Assembly: GCA_031278405.1 (NCBI GenBank)
Contig: JAITKL010000062.1
Coordinates: forward strand, 1-5,995
DNA length: 5,995 nucleotides
From: Endomicrobium sp.
Lineage (GTDB): Bacteria > Elusimicrobiota > Endomicrobiia > Endomicrobiales > Endomicrobiaceae
Direction: 5' to 3'
The notes below the pieces were generated by a model that worked only from the letters and a program-made list of their open reading frames with translations, searched no databases and was not told where the DNA came from. Numbering within the stretch: the stretch's first letter is position 1; every line of letters starts with the position of its first letter. Positions 1-5,986 of this stretch are shown one piece after another. The position numbers were made by a program, and so were the translations under genes.

Positions 1-171
1 TTTAAAGCCGGGGATTTAATAAAAGACGCAGACATTATTGAATTTACAAAAGCTCATGCAGCTAAAATTATAGAAGACGATCCAATATTAGCTAAAGAAA
101 GCAATGCTGTTTTAAAAACTCTCATAAATAAATATTTCTCAAACAAAATAAAACTTATCACTGTAGGCTAA
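1..171 (+). CDS. recG: ATP-dependent DNA helicase RecG, C-terminal end (5' truncated by window)
   Basis: An open frame runs in from the left edge and ends with TAA at 169-171, giving 56 residues. The sequence begins FKAGDLIKDADIIEF, continues with a helical stretch (KAHAAKIIEDDP) and ends LKTLINKYFSNKIKLITVG. This follows the pattern of the RecG C-terminus: F-K-x-A/G-D-L-x-x-D, then a helix with an A-x-x-A-x-x-I/L-x-x-D-P core, then a final L-x-x-L-I helix. RecG is a cytoplasmic superfamily 2 helicase that remodels stalled replication forks and branched recombination intermediates. Its helicase motifs lie upstream of the window, so the call rests on the tail alone. No terminator hairpin follows. 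Whether the missing part is intact cannot be judged, which matters because the neighbourhood is full of pseudogenes. Confidence 0.68.
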   Translation, partial: FKAGDLIKDADIIEFTKAHAAKIIEDDPILAKESNAVLKTLINKYFSNKIKLITVG

Positions 172-254
172 TTTTGTATAATGATGTTCATAATTTAAAA
201 CTAATGTCGGAGATCATAGAATAAGTTTAAATTAATATAAAAGAAAGTTATTTT

Positions 255-522
255 TCATCTGGCGGACTTTGTTAATTTTAAGCTTTTGGCAATGGATTTA
301 TTTGTAAATATCCCATGTAATAAGTTTTTGCCAATGTTTTTAAGCGTTGAAAATCTTCTTACGTAAACCCTTCCAAAGTTATGCTTTGTCTCTTTTAGCC
401 ATTCTAAAAATTTTTCTGTAAAGGATATGTTTTAAGTCTTTATATTGGCGATATTTCAGGTAGAATTCTTCTAGGTTGTTAAATAGCTGTTTATCAAGTG
501 CCGAATATGTTAAATATTTGGT
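255..522 (-). pseudogene. Decayed gene of unknown function, C-terminal part, minus strand
   Basis: Two overlapping minus-strand frames read like one broken protein. The first is open from 522 to a TAA at 381-379 and contains ALDKQLFNNLEEFYLKYRQ. The second follows a TAA at 434-432 and is open for 58 codons from 431 to the TGA at 257-255. It contains KFLEWLKETKHNFGRVYVRR and, further on, KNIGKNLLHGIFTNKSIAK. The good reading switches frame around 420-432, so one small indel would restore roughly 88 contiguous residues. The segment is lysine-rich, strongly amphipathic and protein-like, unlike random AT-rich translation. No start codon or ribosome binding site is visible upstream on that strand, so the 5' part is lost or scrambled. 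I do not recognise the family. It is the only feature here coded on the minus strand. Confidence 0.45.
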
Positions 523-571
523 TTATATTCTGCTACTTAAAGAATAGATTAAGTAAGCACATTTAAAGTAG

Positions 572-726
572 TATAACAAAAAAGAAGAATTTAATCTAAA
601 AACTCTTCAGACTAAAATAGAAAGTTTATATACTGAACTTGCCTATGCCATTGAAAATTCTAGAAAGAGAATGGGCGTTTTAGGAAACATTTGGAAAAAT
701 TAGAAGACAATAGTCCAAAAATATGA
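572..726 (+). pseudogene. Decayed gene of unknown function, helical C-terminal remnant
   Basis: A plus-strand frame is open from 572, just after an in-frame TAG, to a TAG at 701-703. It encodes a charged helical stretch, with KTLQTKIESLYTELAYAIEN followed by SRKRMGV. Near 680-690 the sensible reading moves to another frame as KHLEKLEDNSPKI, ending at TGA 724-726. Read together they look like an alpha-helical, possibly coiled-coil, C-terminus broken by one frameshift. No plausible start lies upstream. The end sits about 40 bases before the msbA start, so it may once have been the upstream partner of that gene. I cannot name the family. The rest of the 172-767 gap holds only this and the minus-strand remnant. 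Confidence 0.35.
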
Positions 727-756
727 TTTAATATGTTCTATTACATATAAAATTTC

Positions 757-761
757 GGGAG
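757..761 (+). promoter_or_regulatory. Shine-Dalgarno of the msbA-type gene
   Basis: GGGAG lies 6 bases before the ATG at 768, a normal spacing. This supports the annotated start. No convincing -35/-10 pair was found between 720 and 757. Confidence 0.6.
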
Positions 762-767
762 CGAAAG

Positions 768-2552
768 ATGCTCATTATTCCAAAGATAAAAGAAAAACTT
801 TTCAAAAATACGAGTGGAGAAGCAGTTAAAAGAGTAAAACGCTTATGGCTTGTTTATATGTTACCCCAATGGAAACTTTTGGTAGTATCTTTATTTTTTA
901 TGGGTGTATATTCAGCTTTACATGCTTGGTCTGTTAGTTTGCTCAAGCCTGTTTTTGATAAAGTTTTTATAGAAAAAAATAAAGACATTCTTTTTGTAAT
1001 TGCCGTTCAGGTAATATTTGCATTCGGAGCTAAAGGCGTAGCTCAGTATATACAATCTGTAACAATGATAAAAATGGGTTCAAATTTTACTAAACGCTTG
1101 CAAGGAGATTTATTTGACAGGATTATAGCGCAGGACTTAGAGTTTTTCAATAAGAACAATTCAGGGAATCTTTTAGTATATTTTATGGGAGATTTGGTTG
1201 CCATAAGAAACACAATTGTAAACAGCATAACTACGGTCGTCAGAGATGCTTGTTCAGTAGTATTTTTGATTATTCTTATGTTTTGGAAGAGTTTTGATAT
1301 GACTGCAGCGGTGTTTATTCTTTTTCCGATAGGTTTTTACCCAATATTCTATTTTGGGAAGAAAATAAAGAAAATTTTCAGCAATCAACAGAGTTCTTTT
1401 GGTAATCTGTATGCAGTAGTTGCGCAATCTTTTCAGGGCATAAAGATAATAAAATCTTATAATCTGGTAGAATCAGAATCAAAGAAAATTAAAGGCAGTG
1501 CTGAAGCTATTGCAGGTATTGAGGTTAAAATGGCCAAAAACAACAATATATTGAGTCCCCTTATGGAATTTTTCGGAAGCATAGTTGCTGCCGGCACTCT
1601 TATGTACGGTGGATATAGAATTATGCGCGGAATGCTTACTACGGGCGATTTCGTTGTTTTTTTAATAGCTATAGTTGCAGCATACCAGCCTATGAAATCT
1701 TTGGCAAACTTAAATGCCACACTGCAGATGGGGATAATGGCAATAGATCGTATTTTTGCGATTATGGATAGAAAACCAGTTATCGTAAATAAACACAGAG
1801 CTTATGATTTAAAAGTAGATAAAGGAATAATAAAAGTTAAAAAAGTTAAGTTTGAATATGTTCCTGGCGTTGAAATTCTGCACGGTGTTAATTTAGAAGT
1901 AAAATCTGGCGAGAAGATAGCTATTGTTGGAACGGCGGGATCAGGCAAATCTACATTGATAAATTTATTGTTGAGGTTTTACGATGTGAAAGATGGCAGT
2001 ATAGAGATAGACGGTCAGGATATAAGGGACGTTACTATAATGTCTCTGCGTGAGAATATATCTTTTGTTTCACAGGATGTCGTGCTTTTTGACGATACTA
2101 TTAAAAATAATATTTTGATGGGAAGATTTGGAGCTACTTATAATGAGGCAATAGAAGCTGCAAAACATGCTGCTGCTCATAACTTTATTATGAAACAAGA
2201 ACATGGATATGATACTGTTGTTGGAGAAAGAGGCGACTCATTGTCTGGCGGACAGAAACAAATGGTTTCTATAGCAAGAGCTATGCTTAAAAACGCTCCA
2301 ATACTTCTCCTTGACGAAGCTACAAGTTCTTTAGATTCAACATCTGAAAGAATGGTTCAGGAAGGGCTTGAAAAACTTATGAAAGGAAGAACTTCAATAG
2401 TTATAGCTCATCGTTTATCTACGATAATAAACTCTGACAGAATATATGTTTTTGAATCTGGAAATATTGTTGAAGTTGGTACCCATAAAGAGCTGTTGGC
2501 GTTGAACGGATACTACGCAAATTTGTATAAAATTCAGTTTATGCATAAGTAA
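768..2552 (+). CDS. msbA: MsbA-type lipid A/LPS ABC exporter (fused permease and ATPase)
   Basis: This 594-residue half-transporter has one transmembrane domain and one ATPase domain in a single chain, the usual length for MsbA and related type IV ABC exporters, which act as homodimers in the inner membrane. Hydrophobic segments fall near residues 36-58, 74-92, 161-173, 178-198, 262-282 and 292-307, giving the expected six helices. The ATPase half is complete: A-loop tyrosine Y364, Walker A GTAGSGKST (388-396), Q-loop Q436, ABC signature LSGGQ (492-496), Walker B ILLLDE (512-517), D-loop SLDS (521-524) and switch H548. Every catalytic residue is present, so the pump should work. A lipid A-core substrate is inferred from family resemblance and from the GT9 and kdsD genes nearby; drug or peptide exporters share the architecture, so substrate is less certain than fold. 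Remnants lie on both sides, so it is now probably expressed alone. Confidence 0.85.
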   Translation: MLIIPKIKEKLFKNTSGEAVKRVKRLWLVYMLPQWKLLVVSLFFMGVYSALHAWSVSLLKPVFDKVFIEKNKDILFVIAVQVIFAFGAKGVAQYIQSVTMIKMGSNFTKRLQGDLFDRIIAQDLEFFNKNNSGNLLVYFMGDLVAIRNTIVNSITTVVRDACSVVFLIILMFWKSFDMTAAVFILFPIGFYPIFYFGKKIKKIFSNQQSSFGNLYAVVAQSFQGIKIIKSYNLVESESKKIKGSAEAIAGIEVKMAKNNNILSPLMEFFGSIVAAGTLMYGGYRIMRGMLTTGDFVVFLIAIVAAYQPMKSLANLNATLQMGIMAIDRIFAIMDRKPVIVNKHRAYDLKVDKGIIKVKKVKFEYVPGVEILHGVNLEVKSGEKIAIVGTAGSGKSTLINLLLRFYDVKDGSIEIDGQDIRDVTIMSLRENISFVSQDVVLFDDTIKNNILMGRFGATYNEAIEAAKHAAAHNFIMKQEHGYDTVVGERGDSLSGGQKQMVSIARAMLKNAPILLLDEATSSLDSTSERMVQEGLEKLMKGRTSIVIAHRLSTIINSDRIYVFESGNIVEVGTHKELLALNGYYANLYKIQFMHK

Positions 2553-2600
2553 CCTTAGTTCTAAATAAAAAAGATATAACGGAAGGTTAAAAATTTATAA

Positions 2601-3068
2601 CGTGTCAAGAAGGCGGAACTGCTTGTTGAGAATCAGAAAATCAGATTGCAAAACTTTTCAGATGGGATAATATTTATGGTAGGCTGGAAAAAATATTTTG
2701 TGGTGTTAAATTGTTGTTGATGGAAAATAACTTTCACCTACAGTGGTAACGGTACTTCAAAATTTAACCTTCAAGATTTTTGTGGGATGTTTTAAGTGTT
2801 GGCGGCAATGCTGCTCCATTAGGACAGCAACAGGGTGATGTGATAAGAAATATTGTTGGTAACGTGTCTTTATGTTGGGGTTGGAGTTGTGATGACAATT
2901 CCACCAACTAGAGTTTTCTCTGACAGCTATAAAAATCGCTTTAGAGAAGACTATATAGTAATAACGGTTGGAATTTTAATTTTGACGCTTTAAAAGTTGT
3001 GCTGACAGCTAATGAAAAATGAAAGCAGATCTGTAAATTATGCTGTAAGCTATTACATAAAATATTAA
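2601..3068 (+). pseudogene. Decayed gene, probably an outer-membrane beta-barrel protein
   Basis: No long frame survives between msbA and the GT9 gene, but protein-like segments follow one another in different plus-strand frames. In order they are: KKAELLVENQKIRLQNFSDG (frame open 2601-2720); RWDNIYGRLEKIFCGVK in a second frame; TFTYSGNGTSKFNLQDF; SVGGNAAPLGQQQGDVI; LYVGVGVVMTIPPTRVF then SDSYKNRFREDY; YSNNGWNFNFDALKVVL; and finally NESRSVNYAVSYYIKY before TAA at 3066-3068. Alternating polar and aromatic or hydrophobic residues, many Gly, Asn, Ser and Tyr, and a C-terminal aromatic residue are typical of outer-membrane beta-strands and the BAM recognition signal. At least five frame changes are needed, so the gene is dead. 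The N-terminus and signal peptide are not visible. The barrel assignment is inference from composition; I do not recognise a specific family. Confidence 0.5.
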
Positions 3069-3105
3069 TAAGTGATATTTATGCAAGTGTGAATCTAACA
3101 TATAT

Positions 3106-3113
3106 GAGGTGAG
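3106..3113 (+). promoter_or_regulatory. Shine-Dalgarno deciding the start of the GT9 gene
   Basis: GAGGTGAG is a near-perfect anti-16S match ending 4 bases before the ATG at 3118. The alternative in-frame GTG at 3109 lies inside this motif and could not be served by it. The ATG is therefore the better start. Confidence 0.65.
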
Positions 3114-3117
3114 TATT

Positions 3118-4284
3118 ATGTTGTACAAGGTTCCCCTTTTTAATAATAACGATATTTTTAAAGAGAACCAAATTAAAATGCATGAATTTGATGTTGAAAG
3201 GATTAAAGAAAACTCTAAAAATAAAGTTCGCGTTTACGGTGCGAAAAGAACGTTTTTGAAAAAATATGAACATTTTTTTAAATCTGTTTTTAGAAGTTTT
3301 TTTAAAATAATAGCTGTTTATTTGTTAAACAATAAGAAAAATAAAAATTATGTGGCTTTTGTAATTCACGGAGGAATAGGCGATAAGCTTAGATCTAAAA
3401 GTGCCGTTACAAGTTTGCTGAGTATATTTCCTTCTAGCACAATAGTTGACATATATGATACAAAATCTCGTTTTATATTTAGCGATGTCAACATAAGATT
3501 TTTTTTAAATATTGAAATTTGGTCGTTAACTAAAAATAAATACGATGTTGTTTATATGTTCGGGGGTAGTGATGTAAAGGTTTTGCATATAAATCAAAGC
3601 AACTTCATTACTAAAAATATTTTAAAAAATATTTCCTATCACAAAAATACATATTTTTCACAAAATAATAACAGACACTTAATTAGCGATATAAAAGCTA
3701 GATGCGGCGTTGATAACATTGAAGATTTAGCATTAACAATTAATTATAAGCAAAAACCATTAGAAAAATTTAATATTGAGAATGGCTTAAAGTATGTGAC
3801 TGTTCAGTATGGTTTTGGCGGTGATGGTAAAAATGATGATATAAAATGTTGGAATACTAAAAACTGGGAAAAACTGATAAAGATTTTAAAACTAAAATTT
3901 AAAAATATTGCTGTTGTTCAAATTGGTGTTTCAAATGATAGATTGCAAAATGTTGATATAAATGTTGCAAGAAAAACTTCTTTTGATGAACTTTGCAGTA
4001 TTATTAAAAAATCATTACTGCATATTGATATTGATGGGGCGTGTTCCCATATTGCTTGGGCTTTAAGAACTAAATCTATTGTCTTGTTTGGACCTACTGA
4101 TGCTAAATATTCAATGTATCCAGAAAATATTAACATAATGTCTTCTATCTGCGGTGGTTGTTGGCACAGATTTGGAAAATGTGTAATAGGCGAAGAAAAG
4201 CCGTCTGTGTGTATGAATTCCATAAATCCGGAATTTGTTGCTGGGAAAGCAGTAGATTACATAAATAGTCTCAATATTGAATAA
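3118..4284 (+). CDS. Glycosyltransferase family 9 (heptosyltransferase-like) protein, LPS core assembly
   Basis: The product is 388 residues from the ATG at 3118; an in-frame GTG at 3109 would add three residues but overlaps the Shine-Dalgarno. GT9 hallmarks are visible: a glycine-rich HGGIGD loop (84-89) whose Asp matches the catalytic base position of WaaC-type enzymes, a CWNTKNW segment (244-250), the nucleotide-sugar-binding DIDGACSHIAWAL stretch (304-316) and LFGPT (323-327). The family transfers ADP-heptose or related sugars to LPS inner core on the cytoplasmic face of the inner membrane. Two things are unusual. GT9 enzymes usually begin almost at the GxGD loop, but here about 80 basic residues precede it, including FFKSVFRSFFKIIAVYLL, a likely membrane-associating helix. 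The C-terminus carries four cysteines (345, 348, 355, 365; C-x2-C-x6-C-x9-C). The gene looks more AT-rich than msbA or kdsD. Acceptor and exact donor are unknown. Confidence 0.78.
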   Translation: MLYKVPLFNNNDIFKENQIKMHEFDVERIKENSKNKVRVYGAKRTFLKKYEHFFKSVFRSFFKIIAVYLLNNKKNKNYVAFVIHGGIGDKLRSKSAVTSLLSIFPSSTIVDIYDTKSRFIFSDVNIRFFLNIEIWSLTKNKYDVVYMFGGSDVKVLHINQSNFITKNILKNISYHKNTYFSQNNNRHLISDIKARCGVDNIEDLALTINYKQKPLEKFNIENGLKYVTVQYGFGGDGKNDDIKCWNTKNWEKLIKILKLKFKNIAVVQIGVSNDRLQNVDINVARKTSFDELCSIIKKSLLHIDIDGACSHIAWALRTKSIVLFGPTDAKYSMYPENINIMSSICGGCWHRFGKCVIGEEKPSVCMNSINPEFVAGKAVDYINSLNIE

Positions 4285-4285
4285 A

Positions 4286-4399
4286 GCATACAAAAAATAT
4301 GGCGTTTATGGTGGTGCAGTTGTTGGCAACGCTTTATATATGGAAGAATTTAGACTTGAAGATGCAGTTAAGACAATGAAAGCTTTAGAATCCAAGTAA
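4286..4399 (+). pseudogene. C-terminal scrap of a (beta/alpha)8-barrel enzyme, probably HisA-like
   Basis: Starting two bases after the GT9 stop, in a different frame, 37 codons read AYKKYGVYGGAVVGNALYME and then FRLEDAVKTMKALESK before TAA at 4397-4399. The pattern G-V-x-G-x-x-V-G-x-A-L-Y followed by L-E-D-A is that of the last beta-strand, phosphate-binding loop and helix of HisA (ProFAR isomerase, histidine pathway). Related phosphate-binding barrels such as TrpA or TrpC end similarly but normally lack the ALY signature. HisA is about 240 residues, so most of the gene is missing. There is no start codon or ribosome binding site of its own, and the frame is closed upstream by a TAA at 4262-4264 inside the GT9 gene. 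It is most likely a deletion remnant. The identity is tentative because only the tail survives. Confidence 0.45.
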
Positions 4400-4432
4400 T
4401 TGTTATAAAATATATACTATAAAGAAAATTTA

Positions 4433-5010
4433 ATGGCAAAAGTTTAAATATGCGAACTTGTAAATTATAATGACGCTCTAAATGCTATCAACTTCGGTGC
4501 TGACTTTGTAGGGTTTAGCTTTATTAAAGAGTCTCCAAGCAAAATTTCTGAAAGACTTGCTCTTGACATAATTTTAAATCTTCCTCTTTTTGTGACCTTT
4601 GTTGCAGTTTTTTTAATGAGGATGAAAAAGTTGTTGCAAAAACAATAAAAAGCTTGGTATAAAAATATTCAACTCAATGGGAGCGAATCTTCAGAGTTTT
4701 GTATAAAGATGTTTTTAAGATGTTTTTGTTATGGAAGCGTATAAATGCATTATTGATTATTTTGTTTTAGATGTGTCATATATGTATGAGGAAAGGCAAA
4801 CGAAGTTAATTACGACGTTGTTTTGAAAACAAAAGAGTTTAAAATACCAATTTTATATCTAGTGGTATTGTCGATAAAGATATTAGAGATTTTTTGTACA
4901 AAACATATCCTTACGTTAAAGTTAAAGCTGATTCATCTGTTTAAAAGTTTCCCAAAAGAAAAGATTACGATAAAATGAGTGCATTTATAAAAGCTGCTCA
5001 TGGACTTTGA
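4433..5010 (+). pseudogene. trpF: Phosphoribosylanthranilate isomerase (trpF), inactivated
   Basis: The remnant spans about the normal length of TrpF (roughly 190-210 codons), which isomerises phosphoribosylanthranilate in tryptophan synthesis. It opens with ATG GCA AAA GTT TAA, where the family has a Lys codon in K-x-K-I-C-G, then reads ICELVNYNDALNAINFGADF and VGFSFIKESPSKISE, the expected first strands of the barrel. Later pieces appear in other frames: FVTFVAVF, NEDEKVVAKTIK, LNGSESSEFCIK, FVMEAYKCIIDYFVLDV, NYDVVLKTKEFKIPI, LSSGIVDKDIRDFLYK and the C-terminal KFPKRKDYDKMSAFIKAAH. Lesions include nonsense codons at 4445-4447 and 4942-4944 (where DVSSGVE would have Glu) and frame changes near 4608-4614, 4647-4651, 4670, 4706-4727, 4803 and 4856. 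No product with a complete barrel can be made. The stop at 5008-5010 overlaps the kdsD Shine-Dalgarno, evidence of former operon coupling. Confidence 0.85.
4706..4727 (+). repeat. 11-bp perfect tandem duplication inside dead trpF
   Basis: The unit AAGATGTTTTT occurs twice in succession (4706-4716 and 4717-4727). Eleven is not a multiple of three, and the readable TrpF frame changes across it. It looks like a slippage duplication acquired after the gene lost its function, although ancestral repetition cannot be excluded. Confidence 0.75.
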
Positions 5011-5013
5011 GGG
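5009..5013 (+). promoter_or_regulatory. Shine-Dalgarno of kdsD, overlapping the trpF stop
   Basis: GAGGG lies 6 bases before the ATG at 5020 and shares its first two bases with the TGA that ends the trpF remnant. It supports the kdsD start. Confidence 0.65.
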
Positions 5014-5019
5014 TTTAAT

Positions 5020-5985
5020 ATGACAGATATTTTTAAAATTGCTAAAGCAACGCTTGAATCTGAAGCTCAAGCAGTAAAAGATCAGTTAGAACATTTGGAT
5101 TCAAATTTTGAAGAAGCTGTTTCTATAATTAAAGATTGCAAAGGGCATGTTGTAGTTGTGGGTTTGGGAAAATCAGGTTTGATTGGAAGAAAAATTTCTG
5201 CCACGATGTCTTCAGTAGGCATTCCTTCAGTATTTCTACACCCTGCAGAAGGGCTCCACGGCGATTTGGGAATGATTATGAGCGATGATGTTGTTATAAT
5301 GCTTTCCTATTCGGGAGAAACTGAAGAACTTAAAAGGCTACTTCCTACTTTGATAAAAATGAATGTTGCTATTATAGCTATGACAGGCAAACCAAAAGCT
5401 TTAATTTGGAAAGATGTTAACCGTATTATTGATTGTAGTGTTGAAAAAGAAGCGTGTCCTTATAATCTTGCTCCGACATCTTCTACTACGGCTCTTCTTG
5501 CCATGGGCGATGTGTTGGCTCTTACTGTTTCAAACTTGAAAGGTTTTAAAAAAGAGAATTTAGCTGTTTTGCATCCATTAGGTGCTATAGGAAAAAGACT
5601 TACAATGCGTGTTGACGATTTAATGAGAAAAGGAAAACAAAATCCTGTTGTAAAACAAAATGTTAATGTTGAAGATGCTATTATTGTTATGACCAGTACG
5701 AGAGTTGGTGCCGTAAGCATTGTTGACGATACTGGTAAAATTGTTGGATTCTTTACCGATGGCGACTTGCGTAGGCATTTGCGCTCTGATGAAAAACTAT
5801 TGAAAAAGAGCATTGCTTCAGTTATGACAAAATCGCCAAAAGTTATAACATCTAAAATTCTTGTAATTGAAGCGGTAGAAGTATTAAAGAAGTATAATAT
5901 AGACAATATTCCAGTGGTAGATGAGGACAGAAAACCAATAGGTATTTTAGATCAGGGGGATTTGCTTGCTGAAGGTATTGCTTAA
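5020..5985 (+). CDS. kdsD: Arabinose-5-phosphate isomerase (SIS plus two CBS domains)
   Basis: The 321-residue cytoplasmic enzyme interconverts ribulose 5-phosphate and arabinose 5-phosphate, the first step toward Kdo for the LPS inner core. The SIS sugar-phosphate domain (about 40-180) shows VVGLGKSG (46-53), HPAEGLHGDLGM (74-85), the phosphate-binding SYSGETEE (96-103) and CPYNLAPTSSTTA (146-158). Two CBS domains follow (about 200-255 and 265-321), the second ending with IPVVDEDRKPIGILD. The four residues known to matter in E. coli KdsD (K59, E111, E152, H193) appear here as K51, E103, E144 and H185, all with the same offset of eight, so the enzyme should be active. Length matches the family (E. 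coli 328). The paralogue GutQ catalyses the same reaction, but the LPS setting favours KdsD. Transcription now has to cross or begin within the dead trpF just upstream; no clear promoter is visible there. Confidence 0.93.
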   Translation: MTDIFKIAKATLESEAQAVKDQLEHLDSNFEEAVSIIKDCKGHVVVVGLGKSGLIGRKISATMSSVGIPSVFLHPAEGLHGDLGMIMSDDVVIMLSYSGETEELKRLLPTLIKMNVAIIAMTGKPKALIWKDVNRIIDCSVEKEACPYNLAPTSSTTALLAMGDVLALTVSNLKGFKKENLAVLHPLGAIGKRLTMRVDDLMRKGKQNPVVKQNVNVEDAIIVMTSTRVGAVSIVDDTGKIVGFFTDGDLRRHLRSDEKLLKKSIASVMTKSPKVITSKILVIEAVEVLKKYNIDNIPVVDEDRKPIGILDQGDLLAEGIA

Positions 5986-5986
5986 T

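Noticed and set aside
172..254. Possible RNA gene or regulator after recG
   Set aside because: No hairpin, conserved box or open frame could be made out; the stretch is plain AT-rich sequence.
700..727. TTAGAA/TATGAT pair as an msbA promoter
   Set aside because: The -10-like box is good but the -35 matches only three of six consensus bases; in sequence this AT-rich such pairs occur by chance.
2551..2588. AACCTT ... AAGGTT inverted repeat just after msbA as a terminator
   Set aside because: The stem is only six AT-rich pairs with a loop of about 26 bases, and no U-tract follows.
2982..3012. TTGACG as a -35 box for the GT9 gene
   Set aside because: No acceptable -10 hexamer lies 16-18 bases downstream, and the site falls within a decayed coding segment about 100 bases before the gene.
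3109..3117. GTG at 3109 as the GT9 start
   Set aside because: It lies inside the GAGGTGAG Shine-Dalgarno, which is correctly spaced for the ATG at 3118.
3918..4223. Minus-strand ORF of 101 codons within the GT9 gene, and a 148-codon one at 5460-5906 within kdsD
   Set aside because: Both lie wholly inside well-supported plus-strand genes, have no ribosome binding site and show no recognisable motif; they are shadows.
4706..4727. Tandem 11-mer as part of a regulatory or CRISPR-like repeat array
   Set aside because: Only two adjacent copies exist with no spacers, and they sit within dead coding sequence.
4433..5010. Programmed frameshifting or stop-codon recoding to express trpF
   Set aside because: Six or so frame changes and two stops in under 600 bases, at unrelated sites, cannot be programmed events; the three intact genes show no recoding.
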